From Actinotalea sp. Marseille-Q4924 (GTDB lineage: Bacteria > Actinomycetota > Actinomycetes > Actinomycetales > Cellulomonadaceae): 64,000 nucleotides of DNA. Below, piece after piece: positions 57,170 to 64,000 of the stretch. Within the stretch, counting starts at the first letter, position 1; each line of letters begins with the position of its first letter. The position numbers and the translations under genes were made by a program. The notes beneath the pieces are model-generated. The model was not told where the DNA came from. It made no database searches and saw only the letters and a list, made by a program, of their open reading frames with translations. Where the stretch lies: contig NZ_CAKAKB010000003.1 of NCBI RefSeq assembly GCF_916618755.1, positions 558,001 through 622,000 of the forward strand, read 5' to 3'.

Positions 57170-58597
57170 ATGCGCAGAGCCAAGATCGTATGCACCATCG
57201 GACCCGCGACGGCGTCGCCCGAGCAGCTCCAGGCCCTGGTCGACGCGGGCATGGACGTGGCGCGGATCAACCGCAGCCACGGTGACGCCTCCGAGCACGA
57301 GGTCGTCTACCACAACGTCCGTGCCGCGGCGCAGGCCGCCGGCCGCGCCGTCGCGGTCCTCGTCGACCTCCAGGGCCCGAAGATCCGCCTGGGGCGGTTC
57401 GTCGACGGCAAGCACGAGCTCGCCGAGGGCGACGTGTTCACCATCACCACGGAGGACGTCCCGGGCACGAAGGAACTCGTCTCCACCACCTACAAGGGGC
57501 TGCCCGGCGACGCCAAGGTGGGCGACCGCATCCTCATCGACGACGGCCGCGTGGCCGTCCGGATCACCGCCGTCGAGGGTCCCCGCGTGGTGACACGCGT
57601 GGAGGTCCCGGGCCCCGTCTCCAACAACAAGGGCCTCAACCTCCCGGGTGTCGCGGTGAGCGTGCCCGCCATGTCCGACAAGGACGAGCAGGACCTGCGC
57701 TGGGCGCTGCGCCTGGGCGCGGACATCATCGCCCTGTCGTTCGTCCGCAGCGCCGCGGACTACGAGGACGTCGCGCGCATCATGCGCGAGGAGGGCCGGA
57801 CGGTCCCCGTCATCGCCAAGGTCGAGAAGCCGCAGGCGGTCGAGAACCTCGCCGAGATCGTCGACGCGTTCGACGGCGTCATGGTCGCGCGCGGTGACCT
57901 GGGCGTCGAGCTCCCGCTCGAGCAGGTGCCGCTGGTCCAGAAGCGCGCCATCGAGCTGTCGCGTCGCTCCGCCAAGCCGGTCATCGTCGCGACCCAGGTC
58001 CTGGAGTCGATGATCTCGGCACCGCGGCCGACGCGCGCCGAGGCCAGCGACTGCGCGAACGCCGTCCTGGACGGGGCGGACGCCGTCATGCTGTCCGGCG
58101 AGACCAGCGTCGGCGAGTACCCCATCGAGGCCGTGCGCACCATGGCGCGGATCATCGAGAACACCGAGGAGCACGGCTTCGAGCGGATCGCCCCGCTCGG
58201 GTGGACGCCGCAGACCCGCGGCGGCGCCATCACGCGTGCGGCGGCGGAGATCGGCGAGACGCTGGGCGCGAAGTACCTCGTCACCTTCACGCAGTCCGGC
58301 GACTCGGCCCGGCGCGTGTCGCGACTGCGCGCGCACATCCCGCTCGTCGCGTTCACGCCGGTCAAGCATGTGCGGAACACCCTGGCGCTGAGCTGGGGCG
58401 TGCAGACGTACGAGGTGCCGACCGTCGAGCACACCGACGCGATGGTGCGGCAGGTCGACCAGACCCTGCGCGCGAACGGCATGGCGGAGGACGGCGACAT
58501 CGTCGTCATCGTGTTCGGCGCGCCGGTCGGCGTCCCGGGCACGACCAACTCCCTCACCGTGCACCGCATCGGCACGGAGGCCCAGCGCAAGGGCTGA
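57170..58597 (+). CDS. pyk: Pyruvate kinase
   Basis: This 475-residue enzyme makes pyruvate and ATP from phosphoenolpyruvate and ADP in glycolysis. It starts MRRAKIVCTIGPA, with phosphate-site Arg in VARINRSHG, the catalytic IAKVEKPQAVENL, the metal-binding DGVMVARGDLGVE, and domain C with TQSGDSARRVSR. The gene has its own leaderless promoter and a strong terminator, so it stands alone after gltBD. Confidence 0.97.
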   Translation: MRRAKIVCTIGPATASPEQLQALVDAGMDVARINRSHGDASEHEVVYHNVRAAAQAAGRAVAVLVDLQGPKIRLGRFVDGKHELAEGDVFTITTEDVPGTKELVSTTYKGLPGDAKVGDRILIDDGRVAVRITAVEGPRVVTRVEVPGPVSNNKGLNLPGVAVSVPAMSDKDEQDLRWALRLGADIIALSFVRSAADYEDVARIMREEGRTVPVIAKVEKPQAVENLAEIVDAFDGVMVARGDLGVELPLEQVPLVQKRAIELSRRSAKPVIVATQVLESMISAPRPTRAEASDCANAVLDGADAVMLSGETSVGEYPIEAVRTMARIIENTEEHGFERIAPLGWTPQTRGGAITRAAAEIGETLGAKYLVTFTQSGDSARRVSRLRAHIPLVAFTPVKHVRNTLALSWGVQTYEVPTVEHTDAMVRQVDQTLRANGMAEDGDIVVIVFGAPVGVPGTTNSLTVHRIGTEAQRKG

Positions 58598-58604
58598 CCC
58601 GCGC

Positions 58605-58646
58605 CACGACGCCCCCGGGAGCCGCGCGGTTCCCGGGGGCGTCGTG
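58605..58646. terminator. Strong bidirectional hairpin after pyk
   Basis: Perfect 16-bp arms (58605-58620 with 58631-58646) surround a 10-nt loop, between the convergent pyk and flavoprotein genes. Confidence 0.85.
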
Positions 58647-58655
58647 CGTCGCCGG

Positions 58656-60041
58656 TCAGCGCAGCCGATCAGCGGCGACGGGCCGCACGGCGCCACCGGA
58701 CGCGACCGCGCGGTCGGCGTCCTCGAGCACGAGGTCGTGGTCGATCGCGATCGCCGCTCGGGCGCCGTCCGCGGCCGCGGTCACCACCTGTGCCTGCGCC
58801 TGCGCGACGTTGCCCGCGGCCCACACGCCGGGCACGGCCGTCGCCCCCCGCTCGTCCGTCCGGACGCACTCCCCGAAGGGACCGGCCTCGAGCTCGACGC
58901 CGGCGCCGACCAGGAGGTCGTCGCGTGCGACGACGCGCGGCTGCACGACGACGGCGTCGCAGGGCAGCGTCCGTCCGTCCGCCAGGCGCAGGCCGACGAC
59001 CCGGTCGTCCTCGACGAGCAGCCCCTCCACGTCCCCCTCGACGACGTCCACGCCCGTCGCGGCCAGCCGTCGGCGGGCGACCCCGTCGACGGGCTCGCCG
59101 GCGTAGCGGTGCAGGACGAGCGTCACCGTCGGGGACCACTGCCGCACCGTGAGCGCCTTGTCGACCTCGGCCGCGTGCGTCGCGAGCACGACGAGACGCT
59201 GGTCCCGGTGCTCCCAGCCGTGGCAGTACGGGCAGTGCAGCACGTCGCGTCCCCAGCGCTCCTCCATGCCCGCGATCTCGGGGAGCACGTCGCGCATGCC
59301 CGAGGTCACCAGGACGCGCCGCGCCCGGAGGCGCGCTCCGTCCGCGAGGCTGACCGTCAGCGGGTCGGGATGGGGCGTCACCGCCGGCTGCATCCCGGGG
59401 GCCCGCGTCCCGGCAGGCTCCGTGCCGGAGTGCTCCGCGCCGGGCTGCTCCGCCGGCGTCACGGCCGTCACCGTCGCCGTGCGCAGCCGTACGCCGTACC
59501 TCTCGACCTCCTCGCGGCCTCGCGCGAGGAGCTCCAGGGGCCGTGCCCCCTCCTGGCCGAGGTAGCCGTGGACGTGGTCGGCGGCAGCGTTCCGGGGCCG
59601 CCCGTCGTCCACGACGACGACGTCGCGCCGCGACCGCCCGAGCAGGAGGGCGGCGGTGAGCCCCGCGGGCCCGCCCCCGACGACGACGACGTCGTGGACC
59701 CGCCGGTCGTCGTCCTCGTCGGTACCGCCCGCATCCGCCGGGTCGCCCCCGGGCTCGTCCGGGTCGCTGGGGGAGCCGTCCGACGACGTCGGCCGGCTCG
59801 CCGTGACGAGCCGGACGTCGGACACACGGCCGGGGGTGTCCTCGCCGCGCAGGAGGGTCAGCAGGCGGTCGACGTCACGGGCGGAGCCTGCGACCCGGAT
59901 CTCCACGGTGCCGTCCGGCAGGTTCCTGGCCTCGCCCTGCAGGCCGAGCTCGTGGAGCCGCCGGCGCGCCCACCACCGGAAGCCCACGCCCTGGACGCGT
60001 CCGGAGACCAGGACGGTGGCGGTGAGCGGGCTGTCGTCCAC
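58656..60041 (-). CDS. Fusion of acylphosphatase and thioredoxin-reductase-like flavoprotein
   Basis: This 461-residue protein joins two domains in one frame. Residues 6-84 are an acylphosphatase with catalytic Arg22 (GRVQGVGFR) and Asn40 (ARNLPDGT). A linker of Asp, Ser, Pro and Gly (85-115) follows. Residues 117-450 are an FAD/NAD(P) oxidoreductase of the thioredoxin reductase superfamily, with FAD motif GGGPAG at 122-127 and redox pair Cys270-Pro-Tyr-Cys273 in CPYCHGWEHRD. An additional low-complexity insert lies near 197-220. AAGGAG precedes the GTG at 60041. No start codon before the flavoprotein part would allow separate translation. The biological reason for the fusion is unknown. Confidence 0.88.
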   Translation of the reverse strand: MDDSPLTATVLVSGRVQGVGFRWWARRRLHELGLQGEARNLPDGTVEIRVAGSARDVDRLLTLLRGEDTPGRVSDVRLVTASRPTSSDGSPSDPDEPGGDPADAGGTDEDDDRRVHDVVVVGGGPAGLTAALLLGRSRRDVVVVDDGRPRNAAADHVHGYLGQEGARPLELLARGREEVERYGVRLRTATVTAVTPAEQPGAEHSGTEPAGTRAPGMQPAVTPHPDPLTVSLADGARLRARRVLVTSGMRDVLPEIAGMEERWGRDVLHCPYCHGWEHRDQRLVVLATHAAEVDKALTVRQWSPTVTLVLHRYAGEPVDGVARRRLAATGVDVVEGDVEGLLVEDDRVVGLRLADGRTLPCDAVVVQPRVVARDDLLVGAGVELEAGPFGECVRTDERGATAVPGVWAAGNVAQAQAQVVTAAADGARAAIAIDHDLVLEDADRAVASGGAVRPVAADRLR

Positions 60042-60084
60042 GGGCTCTCCTTCGCGCGGGGCGGTACGGGCGGGGGACGAACGA

Positions 60085-60109
60085 AGGGGCGGCCCGGTGG
60101 GCCGCCCCT
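60085..60109 (-). terminator. Hairpin after DUF4383 gene
   Basis: AGGGGCGGCCC and GGGCCGCCCCT pair perfectly around GGT, 41 nt downstream of the leftward stop codon. Confidence 0.75.
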
Positions 60110-60149
60110 CGTCCAGGCTACGCGCGGGAGAAGGTCGCCGCGCGCACCG

Positions 60150-60593
60150 TCACACGCGGTCGCGGTGGCGGTCCGGCCACAGGGCGATGACGAGGCCGGC
60201 GAGGGCGCTCACCAGGTGCAGCACGTTGTCCGCACCGTTGATGTTGAGGAAGTTGATGTCGGGGTTGTTCACGGCGAGGAGCCCGTACAGGAACGTCGCG
60301 CCGTAGCCGACGGCGAGCAACCAGCCGTACGTCCGCGCGCCCGACCGGGTGCGCCACAGGGCCACACCGGCCGCGCCGATGATCAGGTGGACGATGTTGT
60401 GCAGCGGGTTCACGTGGAAGCCCAGCAGGCTCTTGCTGTCGTCGTGCTGGGCGAAGCCGTCGAACCCGGTCACGAGGAAGCCTGCGAGCCCCACGAGAAG
60501 GTAGACGACGCCGATCGTGAGCGCGAGGTACTGGTACGGCGCACGGTCGGTCGTGCGGGCGGTCCCGGCTGAGCCGGTCGTCGGGTGGGACAT
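60150..60593 (-). CDS. DUF4383 domain membrane protein
   Basis: This 147-residue protein has four membrane helices and the DUF4383 features QYLALTIGVVYLLVG, FHVNPLHNIVHLIIGA and INGADNVLHLVSALAGL. Repeated His and Asn residues next to the membrane are family features. Function is unknown. AAGGGGG precedes the ATG at 60593. Confidence 0.82.
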   Translation of the reverse strand: MSHPTTGSAGTARTTDRAPYQYLALTIGVVYLLVGLAGFLVTGFDGFAQHDDSKSLLGFHVNPLHNIVHLIIGAAGVALWRTRSGARTYGWLLAVGYGATFLYGLLAVNNPDINFLNINGADNVLHLVSALAGLVIALWPDRHRDRV

Positions 60594-60781
60594 GCGGTTC
60601 CCCCTTGGTCGATGCATGGTCGGGGCAGGACGGCGTCGGTGCGACGGCCGTCCTGCGTCCGTGTCGGGCCCAGCATGGGTGCCCGTGCTGCCGCGCGCAT
60701 CTGGGCGTGCACCCGATTGCGGGACGTCCGCCCAGGTGGTCGGCTGGTCGTCCCGGACCCACCCGCCGACGAGGAGCACCC

Positions 60782-60985
60782 GTGAGCGACAGCATCTCGA
60801 CCCCCATACCCGACGAGCCGGGGCAGGACCCGGAGGCGTCGCTCGACGAGCCGGGCCGGGACGGCCACGGCCTGTCCGGCTCCCCGCACTCCGGCTACGA
60901 GGAGGAGATGGCCGCCGACGGCGTCGGCGTCCCGGCGGCCGACCGGGTGCAGGAGGGCGAGGTCCCGCCCGCCGACCTGCCGTGA
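60782..60985 (+). CDS. Small acidic, probably disordered hypothetical protein
   Basis: This 67-residue protein is rich in Glu, Asp, Gly and Pro, with a central GYEEEMAADGVGVPAADRVQEG. It has no membrane segment or known domain. The GTG at 60782 has GAGGAG 7 nt upstream. Its composition resembles the small protein at 3773-3988, but the sequences are not clearly homologous by eye. It could be a stress-related or plant-type disordered protein; no function can be assigned. Confidence 0.5.
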   Translation: MSDSISTPIPDEPGQDPEASLDEPGRDGHGLSGSPHSGYEEEMAADGVGVPAADRVQEGEVPPADLP

Positions 60986-61016
60986 TCGCGCGTCGGCGCT
61001 GACGGCGGTCCCCGCG

Positions 61017-62489
61017 TCAGGTCGACGTGCGCGGGGCGTCCGACGGGGGACGTCCCGCCGCGGCGGTGAGGTGGCGCAGCTGCTCGCCGGCGGCAGAGGC
61101 GTCGTCCTCGTCCCGCTCCCGGGCGGCCTGGTCCTCCAGGGTCGCGAGCGCCTGGCGCGCCCGCACCTGCTGGAGGGTGGCCGTCCGTTCCGAGCGGCCC
61201 CGCCCGATGAAGCTCACGGTCCAGTGCAGCAGGGTGGTGACGCGGTTCTTGAACCCGATGAGGTAGAAGACGTGCACGGCGAGCCACATCACCCACGCCG
61301 GCAGTCCCGACAGCTCCAGCCCGCGCACCTCGGCGACGGCGTGGAAACGCGAGACCGTGGCCATGCTGCCCTTGTCGCGGAAGCGGAACGGGCGCGTCGT
61401 CGTCTCGCCGCGGAGGCGGGCCCGGATGGTGCCCGCCACGTGGTTCCCCGCCTGCATGGCCACCTGCGCCACCCCGGGCAGGTCGTCCAGCGCCATCATG
61501 TCGCCGATGACGAACACCTCCGGGTGCCCGGGCAACGAGCAGTCGGGCTCCACCCGGACACGGCCGGCGCGATCGGTGGAGGCGCCCGACTCCTGGGCGA
61601 GCTGGGCGCCGAGCGGCGACGCCGCGACGCCCGCGGCCCACACCTTGCACTGCGCCTCGATGCGGGTGGTCGTCCCCGCCTCGTCGCGCAGGTCGACAGC
61701 GTCGGCGTCCACGCCGGTGACGAGCCGTCCGAGCTGGATCTCGACCCCCAGGTCCTCGAGCTGCCGCGCCGCCGCGCGCGAGAGGCGTTCGCTGAACGTC
61801 CCCAGGATCGACGGGGCGGCGTCCACCAGGACGATGCGGCTCCCGCGCGGGTCGATGTGCCGAAAGTTCCCGCGCAGAGCGCGGTGCGCGAGCTCGGCGA
61901 TCTGCCCGGCCATCTCCACGCCGGTGGGGCCGGCGCCGACGACGACGAACGTCATCAGGCGTCGGCGCTCGTCGGGGTCGGTGGACAGCTCCGCCAGCTC
62001 GAAGGCGCCGAAGATCCGGCCCCGCAGCTCCAGGGCGTCGTCGATGCTCTTCATGCCCGGCGCGTAGCGCGCGAAGTGGTCGTTCCCGAAGTAGGACTGG
62101 CCCGCGCCCGCGGCGACCACCAGGCTGTCGTAGGACGTCGTCGTCGTGCCGCCGGGCGAGGTCGAGGTGACCTGCCTCCGGGCCAGGTCCACGTCCGTCA
62201 CCGTCCCCAGGAGCACGCGGGCGTTGCGCTGGCGGCGCAGCACGTCCCGCGTGGCGGGAGCCACCTCTCCCTCGGACAGGATGCCCGTGGCCACCTGGTA
62301 GAGGAGGGGCTGGAACAGGTGGTGCCCGGTCGCGGCCACCAGGGTGACCTTGACCCGGCGGTCGCGTGCCAGGGCGCGCGTGGTGAACAGCCCGCCGAAG
62401 CCGGAGCCCACGACGACGACGTGGTGCCGGCCGTGCCTGCCCCCGGCGGAGCGGTCGGACGGGGCGCCCGGCGTGCCCGGTGCGTGCAT
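61017..62489 (-). CDS. ndh: Type II NADH dehydrogenase
   Basis: This 490-residue peripheral membrane flavoprotein passes electrons from NADH to menaquinone without pumping protons. It has FAD motif GSGFGG near residue 28, HHLFQPLLYQVATG, NADH motif GAGPTGVEMAGQ, and the quinone-site GVAQVAMQAG. A C-terminal amphipathic part (WVMWLAVHVFYLIGFKNR) anchors it to the membrane. The ATG at 62489 has AGGAGA close upstream. A 17-bp palindrome overlaps its likely -10 element. Confidence 0.92.
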   Translation of the reverse strand: MHAPGTPGAPSDRSAGGRHGRHHVVVVGSGFGGLFTTRALARDRRVKVTLVAATGHHLFQPLLYQVATGILSEGEVAPATRDVLRRQRNARVLLGTVTDVDLARRQVTSTSPGGTTTTSYDSLVVAAGAGQSYFGNDHFARYAPGMKSIDDALELRGRIFGAFELAELSTDPDERRRLMTFVVVGAGPTGVEMAGQIAELAHRALRGNFRHIDPRGSRIVLVDAAPSILGTFSERLSRAAARQLEDLGVEIQLGRLVTGVDADAVDLRDEAGTTTRIEAQCKVWAAGVAASPLGAQLAQESGASTDRAGRVRVEPDCSLPGHPEVFVIGDMMALDDLPGVAQVAMQAGNHVAGTIRARLRGETTTRPFRFRDKGSMATVSRFHAVAEVRGLELSGLPAWVMWLAVHVFYLIGFKNRVTTLLHWTVSFIGRGRSERTATLQQVRARQALATLEDQAARERDEDDASAAGEQLRHLTAAAGRPPSDAPRTST

Positions 62490-62511
62490 GAGAGTCTCCT
62501 CGCGTCGGTCC

Positions 62512-62528
62512 TCCGACCGTAGGTCGGA
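62512..62528 (-). promoter_or_regulatory. Palindrome overlapping -10 of ndh
   Basis: TCCGACC-GTA-GGTCGGA is a perfect inverted repeat. On the minus strand TACGGT (62521-62516) inside it is a -10 candidate for ndh, so a repressor bound here would block the promoter. Confidence 0.55.
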
Positions 62529-62578
62529 CGGCGGTGCCCCGCGCGACGGGGAGCCATGCGCCGGGAGGAGGGGTGGGG

Positions 62579-63121
62579 ATGGCGTCCGAGGGTCCGGGCG
62601 GCGCGTCGGTCCGGGTGCTGCTGCTGGCGGACACGCACTGGCCGCGGCGTGCCCGAGAGCTGCCCGAGCCGGTCTGGGCGGAGGTGGACCGCTGCGACGT
62701 CGTCGTGCACGCCGGGGACTGGGTCGACGTCCGGCTCCTCGACGCCCTCGAGGAACGGTCGCGCCGTCTCGTGGCGTGCTGGGGCAACAACGACGGCGCC
62801 GCGCTGCGGGCACGCCTGCCGGAGGTCGCCCGCGTGACGCTGGGCGGGGTCCGGGTCGCCGTGGTGCACGAGACCGGCCCCGCTGCCGGACGGGAGCGTC
62901 GTGCCGACGAGGCGTACGGGTCCGACACGGACCTCCTCGTCTTCGGTCACAGCCACATCCCCTGGGACTCGACGACGCCGTCCGGGCTGCGCCTGCTCAA
63001 CCCGGGGTCCCCGACGGACCGCCGTCGCCAGCCGCACGCCACGTTCATGACCGCGCGCGTCGGCGCGGACGTGCCGGGACGTGCCGAGGTGACGCTGCAC
63101 CCGCTGCCCCGCCGGACCTGA
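62579..63121 (+). CDS. Metallophosphoesterase (YfcE/MJ0936 type phosphodiesterase)
   Basis: This 180-residue enzyme has the calcineurin-like motifs in order: LADTHWP, VVHAGDWVD, CWGNND, VVHETG and FGHSHIPW. Such small proteins are cyclic-phosphodiester or other phosphodiesterases. Substrate is unknown. The ATG at 62579 is preceded by GGAGGAGG. Convergent or divergent neighbours give no clue to its role. Confidence 0.9.
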   Translation: MASEGPGGASVRVLLLADTHWPRRARELPEPVWAEVDRCDVVVHAGDWVDVRLLDALEERSRRLVACWGNNDGAALRARLPEVARVTLGGVRVAVVHETGPAAGRERRADEAYGSDTDLLVFGHSHIPWDSTTPSGLRLLNPGSPTDRRRQPHATFMTARVGADVPGRAEVTLHPLPRRT

Positions 63122-63175
63122 CGCGCGCGACGACCGACGGGGGGGTCTGCCGTGCCGAGGTGCGAGGCTGGGGCC

Positions 63176-63931
63176 GTGGACCTCAACAGCGACGTGGGTG
63201 AGTCCTTCGGGGCGTGGCGGATGGGTGACGACACCGCGGTGCTGCCGCACGTGTCCAGCGCCAACGTGGCGTGCGGCTTCCACGCCGGGGACCCGCCGAC
63301 CGCCCGGACGACCTGCGCGCTCGCCGCCCGGCACGGCGTCGTCGTCGGCGCGCACGTGTCCTACCGCGACCTCGCCGGGTTCGGGCGGCGCTTCCTGGAC
63401 GTGGAGCCCGCCGAGCTCACCGACGAGGTCGTCTACCAGATCGGGGCGCTGCAGGCGCTGGCCCGGTCCGCCGGGACGGCGGTGCGCTACGTCAAGCCGC
63501 ACGGCGCGCTGTACAACGCGATCGTCCACCACGAGCAGCACGCGGCCGCCGTCGTCCGGGCGGTGGTGGAGGTCGACCCGACGTACCCGCTGCTCGCGCT
63601 GCCGGGCAGCGCCGTGGGACGACTCGCGGAGCGCGCGGGCCTGCGGGTGGTCCTCGAGGCCTTCCCCGACCGCGGCTACACCGCGGACGGCAGGCTCGTG
63701 CCCCGGACGGCGGCCGGCGCGGTGCTGCACGAACCCGCGGACGTCGCCTCGCGTGCGGTGCGCATCGCCGTCGACGGCACCGTCCCCACCGCCGACGGCG
63801 GCACCGTGCGGCTCGACGTGGAGAGCCTCTGCGTGCACGGGGACACGCCCCGGGCGGTCGCCGTCGCCGCGGCGACGCGTGCCGCGCTGGACGCCGCCGG
63901 GGTACCGGTGTCCGGCTTCCTCCCGCCGTGA
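63176..63931 (+). CDS. pxpA: 5-oxoprolinase subunit A (LamB/YcsF family)
   Basis: This 251-residue protein begins [14 protein letters not shown], with the family motifs [26 protein letters not shown], and KPHGALYN. Together with PxpB and PxpC it opens 5-oxoproline to glutamate with ATP. The GTG at 63176 gives the standard start; GAGGCT ends 6 nt before it. The stop overlaps the pxpB start (GTGA), marking an operon that continues beyond the window. Confidence 0.93.
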   Translation: MDLNSDVGESFGAWRMGDDTAVLPHVSSANVACGFHAGDPPTARTTCALAARHGVVVGAHVSYRDLAGFGRRFLDVEPAELTDEVVYQIGALQALARSAGTAVRYVKPHGALYNAIVHHEQHAAAVVRAVVEVDPTYPLLALPGSAVGRLAERAGLRVVLEAFPDRGYTADGRLVPRTAAGAVLHEPADVASRAVRIAVDGTVPTADGGTVRLDVESLCVHGDTPRAVAVAAATRAALDAAGVPVSGFLPP

Positions 63932-64000
63932 GCGAGCGCGCGCGGACCACCGGGCGCGTCCTGCCGGTGGGGGATCGTGCGCTCCTCGTGGAGTGCGACG
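63928..64000 (+). CDS. pxpB: 5-oxoprolinase subunit B (partial, cut by window edge)
   Basis: Only 24 codons are visible: a short leader followed by [14 protein letters not shown], the start of the KipI/allophanate-hydrolase subunit 1 fold. Its GTG overlaps the pxpA stop. Identity rests on the short motif and on the gene order pxpA-pxpB. Confidence 0.8.
   Translation, partial: MSERARTTGRVLPVGDRALLVECD

Overview
The window is a very GC-rich (roughly 74 % by eye) actinobacterial chromosome segment with about 55 tightly packed protein genes and no recognisable RNA genes, insertion sequences, prophage or CRISPR arrays. The complete Pup-proteasome locus (mpa, dop, pup, prcB, prcA, pafA), the mycothiol gene mshC, the trp and glt gene order, and many GTG starts and leaderless promoters point to the order Micrococcales, most like Cellulomonas, Cellulosimicrobium, Isoptericola or relatives. 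The exact genus is an inference.

Layout. 1-2335: branched-chain (or pyruvate) 2-oxoacid dehydrogenase E1 beta (cut by the left edge) and E1 alpha, with a divergent Lrp/AsnC regulator. 2402-9741: a cysteine-desulfurase-like enzyme, a DoxX-like membrane protein whose 3' end overlaps a convergent DEAD-box helicase, a PASTA lipoprotein, a beta-CASP metallo-beta-lactamase-fold protein and a fructosamine-kinase-like protein. 9920-15835: alanine dehydrogenase, an acetyltransferase with an apparently damaged 5' end, an M3 oligopeptidase, an M20 peptidase and two small proteins with overlapping divergent promoters. 15851-17851: aldo/keto reductase and undecaprenyl-diphosphatase separated by an 11-bp tandem repeat. 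17899-22736: a fructose-type ABC importer operon with its own sugar kinase and a divergent LacI regulator; the shared control region carries a perfect 22-bp palindrome beside a CRP-like site. 22841-29202: mshC, PAC2 protein, HAD phosphatase, RecB-like nuclease, site-2 protease and tRNA m1A58 methyltransferase. 29314-36076: the pupylation-proteasome locus. 36246-46722: FKBP lipoprotein, hisF, a heterodimeric ABC exporter, hisI, trpE and small membrane proteins. 46847-58597: trpC, trpB, trpA, lgt, gltB, gltD and pyk, closed by a strong terminator. 58656-64000: an acylphosphatase-flavoprotein fusion, DUF4383 protein, type II NADH dehydrogenase, a phosphodiesterase, and pxpA with the start of pxpB.

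How the genes work together. Most of the window is core metabolism and protein turnover: Pup-tagged proteins pass through Mpa into PrcAB, and the M3 and M20 peptidases could finish degrading the peptides. Amino-nitrogen genes (ald, gltBD, trp, his, pxp) recur throughout. Lgt would lipidate the FKBP, PASTA and sugar-binding lipoproteins encoded here.

The less ordinary signals are a domain fusion (acylphosphatase plus CxxC flavoprotein), two mutually exclusive hairpins inside the sugar operon, the compound CRP/LacI-type control region, a reciprocal degenerate ATP site in the ABC exporter pair, face-to-face overlapping leaderless promoters, and a window-wide pattern of -10 hexamers placed 6-8 nt before start codons. 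I saw no wholly new multi-gene system; the best candidates for undescribed biology are the fusion protein and the sugar-operon RNA switch.
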